Part shown: one piece after another, positions 54,544 through 62,469 of the stretch | Layout of the letters: each line of letters begins with the position of its first letter | Numbering within the stretch: position 1 is the first letter of the stretch | Assembly: GCF_000733925.1 (NCBI RefSeq) | Contig: NZ_JPOO01000001.1 | Coordinates: 62,001-126,000 of the forward strand | DNA length: 64,000 nt | Direction: 5' to 3' | Origin: Arenibacter algicola | GTDB lineage: Bacteria; Bacteroidota; Bacteroidia; Flavobacteriales; Flavobacteriaceae | Position numbers and translations under genes: made by a program | The notes under the pieces: model-generated | What the model saw: only the letters and a program-made list of their open reading frames with translations | The model's database searches: none | What the model was told of the DNA's origin: nothing

Positions 54544-57517
54544 TTTTATAATCTTTTAGGGTTTTTAATTCTTTTTCAGCAGCGACAAGATCTGTAATAT
54601 CTATGGAAGAACAAGCTACTCCGGTTATTTTTTGATCCTCGCCAATGGGGCGGACCATTAGGTCATAATACCGGGCTTCCCCACCAATTTTTAACTCCAG
54701 TGTGGCCCTTTGGGGTTTGCCCGTATCTAGTACTTTTCGTTTAATATTATCCAATTTTTTGGCATCCTCCTTGGAAAATAAATCGCCATCTTTTTTCCCT
54801 ATTATATTTCTAAACTGGAAATCTGAATGTATGTTGGCCATACTGGTATAGATCAACTGATCGTTTTGGGTATACACCACAGTTTTTGTCATTTCCAGGA
54901 TATGCTCGTACTCTTTTTTAAAGTCGAGCAATTGTTCTCCCAACTTCTTTTCTTGGGTGATGTCTACAAAAGTTATAACAACGCCCGCAATAACATTTTC
55001 GGAGGTGCGATAGGGCATGATTTGCATCTGGTACCAAAGTCCATCACTACTTTTTACAGTTGTTTTATAGGGGGTTAATTTGTTAAGCACAGTTTGGGCA
55101 TCCTCGGTAATACCGTTGTAGATGAGATTGGAGGACAGGTGGTCTATAGGCCTGCCTACGTCCGAATTAATAAGATTTATTATTTTGGACATAGCAGGTG
55201 TAAACCGTTTTATCTTTAGATCGGAATCCAGAAAAATAGTTCCAATTTCGGTACTGGCAAGTAAATTGTTCATGTCGTCATAGGCCCTGGCCAACTCGTC
55301 TATTTTACCTTGGAGTTCCGTATTTACGGTTACTATTTCTTCGTTTACACTTTGTAATTCTTCTTTGGAGGTTTCCATTTCCTCATTGGTACTCTGTAAC
55401 TCCTCATTGCTGGATTGGAGTTCTTCGTTGGAGGATTTCAGTTCCTCATTGGATACTTCCAATTGTTCTATGGTAGACCGCAAATACTCTTTCGTAGCGG
55501 CCAATTCTTGCTCCAATGCCTGAATTTCTGTAATATCTTCAGGTTTTTTTTCAACTTTAACTTTTGGTTTCTCCGTTGGGGTCTCTACATCTTCAAAGGT
55601 TACCATCCAATATTCCATGTTGGAATCCAATTGGGTCAGGGGTCGGATTGTTATGTCAATGGTCTGCAGAGTGCCATTGGTCTTTACAAGGACATTTTTT
55701 CTGATTTCCATTTTTTTGATCTTGCGACTGTTGGAAATTAGGGCGCTAAGATCGCTTTTAAGACCTTCGCGTGCCATGTCTATAATGTTCAGCCTAGCCT
55801 CTCCAGGAGAGGGCTGTAAGTATTTACCCGTATTCCCTGAAAAATATAGCGCATCTCCCTTATAATTTATAATAGCGCAGGCGGGGGCATAGTTGGCCAG
55901 CAATACTTTTGAGGTTATATTGGCCAAACTGGACTGCCATTCCCGTTTTTGGGCAGGGATGTTTACGGTTTTTATGGGAATGGGTTCTTGGAAAAGATGT
56001 CCAATATCTGGCATATCCGCTCGTTGGGCATCCTTGAATTTGAAAATTTTATGTTTTCTGTCCAACACCTCAAAGAATCTGGCATAATCGCCTAGGGATT
56101 CCGAATTTCCCAAAAGTAAGATGCCTTCGGGATTCAAGGCATAATGGAATATGGCAAAAACCTTTTTTTGTGCTTCCACATTTAGATAAATAAGCAAATT
56201 TCTGCAGCTTATCATATCCAGTTTTGAAAAGGGGGGGTCTTTTATAATATTGTGTTCCGCAAATACGATTTGGTCCCGGATCCCTTTCTTTATTCTATAG
56301 GTATGTTTGTCCCCTTGAAAATAGTGGGACAATCTTTCAGGTTCAATATCGACTGCGATGGTTTCAGGATAAACTCCCTGCCTGGCGGTATAAATAGCAT
56401 TTTCGTCCAAGTCCGATGCAAAAATTTGAACCTTTAAAGCCTTGGACTGATTTTTTATAACTTCATCAAATAGTATGGCCAGGGAATAAGCTTCTTCCCC
56501 GGTAGAGCATCCTGGGACCCACAAACGAATGGTGTCACCATCATTTTTGTTGGCTATAATTTTTTTAACTACTTTTTCTTTTAGGCTGTCAAATATTTCC
56601 TTGTCCCTAAAAAAGCTGGTAACGCCTATAAGCAGTTCCTTGAACAGTTTTTGTATTTCCTCTTGGTTTTTTTGGAGATACTTAATGTAGTCTTCCAGTT
56701 TTTCGATCTGATTGAGCGCCATACGTTTTTCAATACGGCGTACAACAGTACTACTTTTATAATCGGCGAAGTTACAACCGGTTTCATTGCGCAAAAGGAT
56801 AAATACCTTTTCCAAAAGTTGGTTGGGCGTTTGCACCTGAATTGGAATTCCCTCTGGTTCAAATTTCCGATTCTTGGCATATTTTAAGAGCACCTCCGGC
56901 ATTTTCTTAACCGGTAATATAAAATCTTCTACCCCTGCTTCTATGGCACTTCTTGGCATACCGTCATATTTGGCGGTTTCGGGGTCCTGCACTATAGATA
57001 ATCCGCCTTTGCCCTTTATATCCTTTAAGCTAAGTGTTCCCTCTCTTCCGGTACCAGATAAGATAATTCCTATAGCCCTATCGGTCTGGTCTTCGGCCAA
57101 AGATCTCAGGAAAAAATCTATCGGTTTACGAAAGCCCCTTGGAGCCATTGGCTCCATAAGATGCAATACCCCCTGAAAAATGGCCATGTCCTTGTTGGGA
57201 GGTATTATATAAACGTGGTTAGGGAGCACCCTTGTGTTGTCCCTAACCTGGGTTACTTCCATTTTGGTATGGTTTTTCAAAAGCTGAACCATAAGACTTT
57301 TATGTGTGGGGTCTAAATGCTGTACCAATACGAAAGCCATTCCCGATGTTGAAGGCATGGCTTCAAAGAATTCTTTGAAAGCTTCCAATCCTCCTGCAGA
57401 GGCACCCATACCCACTATTAGGAAATCATTTTCCTTGTCCTGTACTGGCCCTCTCTTTTTTATGGATGCTTTTTTTTTATGGGCCGGGATAGTATTGGTC
57501 GCTTTTTGTTTTGTCAT
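54533..57517 (-). CDS. CheB-CheR-PAS fusion protein
   Basis: The 994-residue fusion has four parts in order: a CheB methylesterase-like domain (GMGASAGGLEAFKEFF with Ser, VLVQHLDPTHKS with His, SGTGREGTLSLKDI with Asp), a CheR methyltransferase domain (VTSFFRDKEIF, and LWVPGCSTGEEAYSLAIL binding S-adenosylmethionine), a long coiled coil (about 690-745) built of NEELQSS-type repeats, and PAS domains (about 760-985). Such fusions occur without chemotaxis genes and act in other signalling. It is upstream of and overlaps the PAS kinase, giving a CheB/R-kinase-regulator set. Confidence 0.93.
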   Translation of the reverse strand: MTKQKATNTIPAHKKKASIKKRGPVQDKENDFLIVGMGASAGGLEAFKEFFEAMPSTSGMAFVLVQHLDPTHKSLMVQLLKNHTKMEVTQVRDNTRVLPNHVYIIPPNKDMAIFQGVLHLMEPMAPRGFRKPIDFFLRSLAEDQTDRAIGIILSGTGREGTLSLKDIKGKGGLSIVQDPETAKYDGMPRSAIEAGVEDFILPVKKMPEVLLKYAKNRKFEPEGIPIQVQTPNQLLEKVFILLRNETGCNFADYKSSTVVRRIEKRMALNQIEKLEDYIKYLQKNQEEIQKLFKELLIGVTSFFRDKEIFDSLKEKVVKKIIANKNDGDTIRLWVPGCSTGEEAYSLAILFDEVIKNQSKALKVQIFASDLDENAIYTARQGVYPETIAVDIEPERLSHYFQGDKHTYRIKKGIRDQIVFAEHNIIKDPPFSKLDMISCRNLLIYLNVEAQKKVFAIFHYALNPEGILLLGNSESLGDYARFFEVLDRKHKIFKFKDAQRADMPDIGHLFQEPIPIKTVNIPAQKREWQSSLANITSKVLLANYAPACAIINYKGDALYFSGNTGKYLQPSPGEARLNIIDMAREGLKSDLSALISNSRKIKKMEIRKNVLVKTNGTLQTIDITIRPLTQLDSNMEYWMVTFEDVETPTEKPKVKVEKKPEDITEIQALEQELAATKEYLRSTIEQLEVSNEELKSSNEELQSSNEELQSTNEEMETSKEELQSVNEEIVTVNTELQGKIDELARAYDDMNNLLASTEIGTIFLDSDLKIKRFTPAMSKIINLINSDVGRPIDHLSSNLIYNGITEDAQTVLNKLTPYKTTVKSSDGLWYQMQIMPYRTSENVIAGVVITFVDITQEKKLGEQLLDFKKEYEHILEMTKTVVYTQNDQLIYTSMANIHSDFQFRNIIGKKDGDLFSKEDAKKLDNIKRKVLDTGKPQRATLELKIGGEARYYDLMVRPIGEDQKITGVACSSIDITDLVAAEKELKTLKDYKNGR

Positions 57518-57749
57518 GGTTTACTAATAATGGCTTGTACGGAGCACTATCAAAGTTAGCCAAATATACTAAAGCGGGTGGATTACTTCAATGATTAAAG
57601 TCAGTATACACATTATTCCGCCCAAGATGTGACGTACTAGTTAAAAATACAATGAAATCTATTTTCTGGAAAAGACGTATAATGCGTTACCAAGAAAATT
57701 TATGATCCATGGAATGGTCTTGGGTAATCACTTAAGAAGGGCTTCCTAG

Positions 57750-58380
57750 AATATATATAAATAAAAAGGACCGGCATATCTGGGATATGTCGGTCCTTCA
57801 GGTATTTTAATTTATGTCCTTCTGGTCAACAAAAACCGTTTTGGAACGTACTAGCTACGTTTTTTTTGGATGTTATTATAACCAACGGAAAAAATCGCGA
57901 TACCTTTATATGACCTCTAAGGCATTACTGCTTAGAGGTTTGTAGGTCTTGTGGTTTAAGAAAAAAACAGGAGGCCGAAACCTCCTGTTTCCCATAAAGC
58001 AATGGACTACGTTTTTACCTATAACTGGACGTTAAGGTCATTCTATTGCTAAAATACCCTAGTTGTTCAATTACGGAGTATACCTTGGCCACTCCTTTAC
58101 TAGGATCGTTAACACCTTGCGATGATAGCGATCAATGACTTAATACTTTAAAGAAACCGGAACACCTAGATGTTCCGGTTTCCAAGAAACTGTCAATTCT
58201 GCCCAATGACCTCCTACACTGATCCCTAATAGGAACTATCACTAGATCCGTTCGCAATTCAAATGGTTTAAAGGGTGCCCTTGACCGTTTCTATTTCTTC
58301 GGAATCTTGAACTTTATAATTCAAAACTCCTTTTTATTTTTTCAAAGAACTATTTAACTTTTAAAACACTGCTAAAATAT
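57750..58380 (-). ncRNA. Cluster of structured, terminator-like RNA segments (candidate small RNAs)
   Basis: No credible protein gene lies in 57518-58571. On the minus strand there are several strong hairpins: GAAACCGGAACA/TGTTCCGGTTTC (58153-58182); nested stems CCTAGT/ACTAGG (58058-58104) and GGAGT/ACTCC inside it; AAACAGGAGG/CCTCCTGTTT (57965-57990) followed on the minus strand by a T-run; CCTCTAAG/CTTAGAGG (57914-57938); AACGTA/TACGTT (57845-57861); and AAGGACCG/CGGTCCTT (57766-57798), again with a minus-strand T-run. This suggests two or three tandem short transcripts, each ended by an intrinsic terminator. Only an eight-codon frame (MTLTSSYR) is found inside. I know no family that matches. 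They might also be leader or attenuator structures for the CheB/CheR gene. Confidence 0.5.
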
Positions 58381-58571
58381 AATACGCTACCCGAATGCAA
58401 AATGACCTAGATCAGTTCAAGCAACTTTTTTTCATTTTTTTGCATTAGGGCATTGAACCCTAGTAATATCCGAGGTGTGGATGAATTTTGACTGCTAATT
58501 TATTGTAGGATATTTTCAATATCTATTATTGGGATTGAACTTTGGGGAATTTTTGGCCATTGTTCTGATTT

Positions 58572-59198
58572 TTAAGCATTAAATTCTTCCAATATTTTAA
58601 TGGCCTCTTCATCGGATACCTGATCAAAATCCAAATAAAACTGTCCCACGGCCTGAAAATTAAAGGGTGTCTCCAAGCATACTACTTCGTCTACATAAGA
58701 TGTAGCATTTAATTTTTGTACTGTAGATTTGGGGGCCACTGGTATGGCGATGACTATTTTTTCCGGCTTTTGGTCATAGACCAGCTGTGCGGTGACCCGT
58801 ATAGTGTTTCCTGTGGCGATACCGTCGTCTATTATGATAACTATTTTATCCTTTAAGGCTATGGCGGATCTATTCCTAAAATATTGGTTTTGTCTTTTTT
58901 TTAGCTTTTCGCGAAGACGTTTCTTTTCTTTCTCTATATAACCGATCGAAATTTCAACGTTATCGTCCAGAATAATATTATTGAGATTAACAGCCCCGAT
59001 GGCAAATTCCTTGTTGAAGGGATGACCGATTTTTTTTGAAAGGGCCACATCTAATTTGGCATTCAATGATTTGGCTACAATGGCTCCCAAGGGTAATCCG
59101 CCCCTAGGTATTGCCAAGATCACTACATTCTCTTTATCCTTGTATGAGTTTAGCTTTTTCGCCAGCCGTAGCCCGGCATCGATTCTGTCCTTAAACAT
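58572..59198 (-). CDS. Phosphoribosyltransferase-family protein
   Basis: The 208-residue type I phosphoribosyltransferase fold carries the PRPP-binding motif VIIIDDGIATGNTIRV (about 120-135) and the start VILAIPRGGLPLGAIVAKSL. It belongs to the group often found beside dienelactone-hydrolase-like proteins, with no assigned base substrate. The ATG is two bases downstream of the hydrolase stop, so it is the second gene of a two-gene operon. The pair is a recurring one in bacterial stress loci, which is from general knowledge, not from this sequence. Confidence 0.88.
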   Translation of the reverse strand: MFKDRIDAGLRLAKKLNSYKDKENVVILAIPRGGLPLGAIVAKSLNAKLDVALSKKIGHPFNKEFAIGAVNLNNIILDDNVEISIGYIEKEKKRLREKLKKRQNQYFRNRSAIALKDKIVIIIDDGIATGNTIRVTAQLVYDQKPEKIVIAIPVAPKSTVQKLNATSYVDEVVCLETPFNFQAVGQFYLDFDQVSDEEAIKILEEFNA

Positions 59199-59200
59199 TT

Positions 59201-59857
59201 TTATGGGTTTTTAGTTGTTAACCATTTCTCAAACCATGCTGCGGAAAGTTCGGCCACCTTCTCCAGTTTTCCTTGTTCCTCAAAAAGATGGTTTGCCCCC
59301 GGAATGGTTTCAATTTTTTTTTCGCATTCCATTATGGCATAGGCTTGAATATTCAGTTCCAGTACTACTGAATCCTTTCCGCCAACTATTAATAAGGTTG
59401 GAGCAATAATCTCGGGTATTTCATCAAGGGCAAGGTCCGGTCGCCCGCCCCTGGAAACGATGGCTTTTATAGCATCCTTAAAAAAGGCGGCCGCTCTTAG
59501 GGCCGATGCTGCACCCGTACTGGCCCCAAAATAGCCCAAGGGAAATCCCTCGGTTTCATTTTGTTGTTGTACCCATTTTGTTACTGCCATAAGACGACTG
59601 GTTAAAAGGTCGATGTTGAACCGTGTTTCGTAGCTTTTGTCTTCGGTTTCGGTCAATAAGTCGAGCAATAAGGTAGCCAATCCCTTTTGATTAAGTATGT
59701 TGGCAACGTAATTATTTCTGGGGCTAAGCCTACTGCTACCACTACCGTGTGAAAAGATTACCAAACCCTTGGCATTTTCAGGCATGTACAAATTAGCCTT
59801 TAATGTTAGGTGTTTTAAGGGGATGGAAATAACGTTATTTTGGTCTTTTACTAACAT
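59201..59857 (-). CDS. Dienelactone-hydrolase-like alpha/beta hydrolase
   Basis: The 218-residue cytoplasmic hydrolase has the oxyanion segment LVIFSHGSGSSRLSPRNNYV, nucleophile elbow YFGASTGAA (Ser), acid in VGGKDSVV and His in PGANHLFEEQG. Substrate is not known. The phosphoribosyltransferase follows after two bases. It might act on small esters. A DeoC- or Hsp20-like partner common near such pairs is not seen here. Confidence 0.88.
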   Translation of the reverse strand: MLVKDQNNVISIPLKHLTLKANLYMPENAKGLVIFSHGSGSSRLSPRNNYVANILNQKGLATLLLDLLTETEDKSYETRFNIDLLTSRLMAVTKWVQQQNETEGFPLGYFGASTGAASALRAAAFFKDAIKAIVSRGGRPDLALDEIPEIIAPTLLIVGGKDSVVLELNIQAYAIMECEKKIETIPGANHLFEEQGKLEKVAELSAAWFEKWLTTKNP

Positions 59858-60215
59858 TATAATGATATTTTGTATTGAGTAGTTTTACGGTATTTGCAGG
59901 AATAATTCCTAAATACACCAACTTTCGTTCACAACAATTTTAGGCCCAGATATTGGCCTATTGGGATTGGAAAAATAGTTTTCGGCTATACCGTCATTTA
60001 TTAAAGTAGAGTAATTCTCCAGGCAAAACAATGATATAGGTCATATACCAATGCTAAAGGGGATTCACGTTTAAGATGTGTAGTGGAAATGTATTTTCGT
60101 CCCCCTTCAAGTTTAGAACTAAATTTGGGTAAGGAAAGATGGTATGGAATTACCATGTATTTTATTAGTGAAACTCAATTTTGAGAAGTCAGTAAGACGC
60201 ACTGAAAATTGTAAG
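59858..60215. other. Intergenic stretch, no gene seen
   Basis: About 360 bases upstream of the leftward hydrolase gene. It must hold that promoter. No repeat, hairpin or gene was recognised before the palindrome cluster that starts at 60216. Confidence 0.5.
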
Positions 60216-60319
60216 TTGAACCTAGATCCCGCCTTTTTCGGCGGGATCTAGGTTCAATACCTCGACCCTTGGGTCGATTCCTATTATTGGATTCAGGGCC
60301 TGCCTTTGTCGGCCTTTAG
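60216..60319. repeat. Palindrome cluster and left half of the REP-like repeat split by IS110
   Basis: Three elements occur in a row. First is an 18-base-pair perfect stem, TTGAACCTAGATCCCGCC (60216-60233) with its complement at 60240-60257. Second is TCGACCC-TT-GGGTCGA (60262-60277). Third is CCTGCCTTTGTCGG (60299-60312), the left half of the repeat seen intact (inverted) at 40128-40167. Its right half, AGACAGGCTTGCCCTGAGGT, is at 61618-61637 beyond the IS element. Such arrays may act as terminators or extragenic palindromes. Confidence 0.75.
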
Positions 60320-60409
60320 ATTTGTATTATAAATATAATCTATAATAATGTTGAAAAGAGGGGGTCCGGGGGAGACTCATAACTTTTAAAATGTTCATAA
60401 ATTTAATGT

Positions 60410-60545
60410 AAAACAACAAAGAACGGGGTGAACTTTCCTGTCGGCTAGGCTTGTGGCCTATTGTCTGTATCAGTCCCCGTTCTTCTAACCGGTCGCCAAG
60501 AACCATATAGGATTTTAGCCTAACCTTATAAAGGTCTTAGTTTAA
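60410..60545 (+). ncRNA. Candidate bridge RNA of the IS110 element
   Basis: A nine-base-pair outer stem AGAACGGGG (60420-60428) / CCCCGTTCT (60475-60483) encloses an internal loop and an inner hairpin TAGGC-TTGTG-GCCTA (60446-60460). The loop's 5' arm has TGTCGGC (60439-60445), identical to the left flank of the insertion at 60307-60313. Its 3' arm TGTCTGTAT (60462-60470) is complementary to ATACAGACA at the right junction (61614-61622). A second part, AACCATATAGGATTTTAG (60501-60518), resembles the element's right end AACCATAGGATACAG (61605-61619). This fits the target-loop/donor-loop plan of known IS110 bridge RNAs. Expression is not shown. Confidence 0.6.
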
Positions 60546-60573
60546 ACGACCATTTTTAAAACATTATAAAATT

Positions 60574-61569
60574 ATGGAAATAAAAGAAGTTATCGGTATC
60601 GATGCCAGTAAATTGACACTGGATTGTTGCCTTCACAAAAGTGGGGCGCAAGAAGTTTTTGATAATACGGCTGAAGCTATCGCCCATATGGCGGACTGGT
60701 CGATGAAAAGTAGTGGTCTGGACAAGGATGAGCTTTTGTTCGTTTTTGAGCACACGGGCCTTTATACCCATCAGCTTGCCCGTTACTTGAGCGAACAGGG
60801 CTATTGCTTCCATTTGGTCCCTGGACTGGAGATCAAGCGTTCGTTGGGGATTGCCAGGGGGAAAGATGATAAAGCGGATGCAAAACGTATCGCCCTGTAC
60901 GGATATCGCCTCCGGGAAGAGATAAAACCGTATCAAATGCCAAAGGAATCTTTGGAAACCCTAAAACGGTTGATGTCCATGCGCAGAAAACTGGTCGCAC
61001 AACGCGCGGGGCATATTGTCACTTTAAGGGAACAAAAAAGGGTCTTGGACAAAGAGCTAGGGCCTATGTTGTTCCAAGTTCAGCAAGAAATTATCGGGGT
61101 GCTGGATGTGCAGATAGCCAAAATAGAAAAAGAAGTCGATAGGATCATCGAGCAAGATCCCGAACTGCAGGACCTATATCGGCTATTGATGACTATCAAG
61201 GGCATAGGGGCTGTCACAGCCCGGTTTTTGATGGTTTACACTGTTGGCTTCACAGCTTTTACCACGTGGAGAAAATTCGCCTCCTATTGCGGCATTGCCC
61301 CTTTTCCCAACAGATCGGGGACCAGTATAAGGGGAAGGGCCAAGGTAAGCCAACTGGCCAATAAGGAAGGCAAGACATTGCTGAATCTTTGCGCCGGTTC
61401 CGCCATTCAGTGCAATCCCGAGATGAAGGCCTATTATGAGCGCAGAATTGCAAATGGAAAAAATAAAATGAGTACTTTGAATATAATAAGGAACAAATTG
61501 TTGGCCAGGGCTTTTGCAGTAGTGGTAAGAGGGACACCGTATGTCAACACCATGGGGTATGTATCCTGA
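60574..61569 (+). CDS. IS110-family transposase (RNA-guided recombinase type)
   Basis: The 331-residue protein has an N-terminal RuvC-like DEDD domain: IGIDASKLTLD (first Asp at 10), VFEHTGLYT (Glu), and GKDDKADAKRIALYGYRL (Asp pair). A helical linker (about 120-200) and a C-terminal Transposase_20 domain follow, with LMTIKGIGAVTARFL, FASYCGIAPFPNRSGTSIRG and the catalytic-serine region. The length is typical. The frame is intact, so the element may be active. The start is chosen as the ATG preceding the RuvC-like motif. It is preceded by the candidate bridge RNA. Confidence 0.95.
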   Translation: MEIKEVIGIDASKLTLDCCLHKSGAQEVFDNTAEAIAHMADWSMKSSGLDKDELLFVFEHTGLYTHQLARYLSEQGYCFHLVPGLEIKRSLGIARGKDDKADAKRIALYGYRLREEIKPYQMPKESLETLKRLMSMRRKLVAQRAGHIVTLREQKRVLDKELGPMLFQVQQEIIGVLDVQIAKIEKEVDRIIEQDPELQDLYRLLMTIKGIGAVTARFLMVYTVGFTAFTTWRKFASYCGIAPFPNRSGTSIRGRAKVSQLANKEGKTLLNLCAGSAIQCNPEMKAYYERRIANGKNKMSTLNIIRNKLLARAFAVVVRGTPYVNTMGYVS

Positions 61570-61670
61570 ACTATAGAAAAAATTTATGAGAAAAAATTTG
61601 TTTTAACCATAGGATACAGACAGGCTTGCCCTGAGGTTTAATACCTTTTATTTTAAAATTGGCAATAAAA

Positions 61671-61695
61671 AAAGCCCTTGGATCTAAGGGCTTTT
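61671..61695. terminator. Hairpin terminator after the IS element
   Basis: AAAGCCCTT (61671-61679) pairs with AAGGGCTTT (61686-61694), with A-rich DNA before and T-rich after. It would end the leftward gene at 61766 and could also stop read-through from the transposase. Confidence 0.7.
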
Positions 61696-61765
61696 GATTT
61701 ACTTAAGTATGCTTATGGCTTTGCTGCACTATTTATATTGGCAGCACAAGCATTATGAGTGCCGA

Positions 61766-62131
61766 CTAAAGTCTGACCAGCTCTTCTGCGTCTATAGCTT
61801 CTTTAAGTCTCGCTTTTATATAGCTATGGCTATTAAAAAAGCGTTTTCCGTTTTGTCTCTTTAAGTGCACAACCTTGCTGCCATCTGGCATCACTTGCAT
61901 TTTGGAAACGACCACTTTGCTTTCGAAAAGTGTTTTGTAGTTTGGAATTCCCCCTTTCTTAATGATAAAATTCATCCTCGGTACTTCTATATGTTCATAT
62001 AGATTTGACGAGGGACTTCCAATCATTAATACCGAACCAACTTCCAAGTCATCAATTTCGTTTGTTGTTGTCGATGCTTGCAGTAATGTAATTCCGCAAA
62101 TAAAATAAAGTGCTGTTAATACTGTTTTCAT
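61766..62131 (-). CDS. Small secreted protein of unknown function
   Basis: The frame runs up to an ATG at 62164, but the ATG at 62131 (MKTVLTALYFICGITLLQAS) starts a clean signal peptide and is preferred, giving 121 residues. The mature part contains DLEVGSVLMIGSP, HIEVPRMNFIIKKGGIPNYK and VVHLKRQNGKRFFNSHSYIK. This resembles a common uncharacterised flavobacterial protein, sometimes mis-labelled dihydroorotase. No catalytic motif is seen. It is probably periplasmic and stands alone. Confidence 0.75.
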   Translation of the reverse strand: MKTVLTALYFICGITLLQASTTTNEIDDLEVGSVLMIGSPSSNLYEHIEVPRMNFIIKKGGIPNYKTLFESKVVVSKMQVMPDGSKVVHLKRQNGKRFFNSHSYIKARLKEAIDAEELVRL

Positions 62132-62319
62132 AGTTTTACAGGTGTTTTTTAATTGTTTAATCATTTTTACCGCCTAAAAATAATAATTATGGAATATTTT
62201 TTTTCTTAAGATTTTCATAAATCGGCCAGTGGATAGGTCCAATTTAGGAGGAGGTGAATGTGGGATGACTATTAGAGTAAATACGTTTATGTTGAAAGTA
62301 GGGTTGTAGATTAGAAAAA

Positions 62320-62363
62320 ATATAAATTCCCTTAGAAAAAAACTTCTAAGGGAATTTATATTC
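62320..62363 (-). terminator. Long perfect hairpin terminator
   Basis: AATATAAATTCCCTTAGAA (62320-62338) pairs over 19 bases with its complement at 62345-62363. The loop is six bases. It lies after the 3' end of the sorbosone-dehydrogenase-like gene at 62470. Confidence 0.75.
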
Positions 62364-62469
62364 AACTAGACTTAGACTTATTAATACAAATCCATAGCGC
62401 CCTTGCGGATGCAATTCGCCTACTTTTATCGTTGAATTAGTTTAAGGGCAGTTCTTCGAAAATCAATGA

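Larger units (their letters stand above)
60318..61619 (+). mobile_element. IS110-family insertion sequence inside a REP-like repeat
   Basis: Borders come from comparison with the intact repeat at 40128. The left flank keeps its left half and the right flank its right half, so the element lies between about 60318 and 61619 (about 1.3 kb). AG (CT on the other strand) is found at both junctions, as expected if the crossover dinucleotide is kept at each end. There are no terminal inverted repeats and no longer target duplication, as is usual for IS110. The non-coding left end is long (about 254 bases) and the right end short (about 48), the IS110-group pattern. Confidence 0.75.

Noticed and set aside
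55320..55470. Short tandem DNA repeats as a CRISPR-like array
   Set aside because: They encode the NEELQSS coiled-coil repeats of the CheB/CheR protein and have no spacers.
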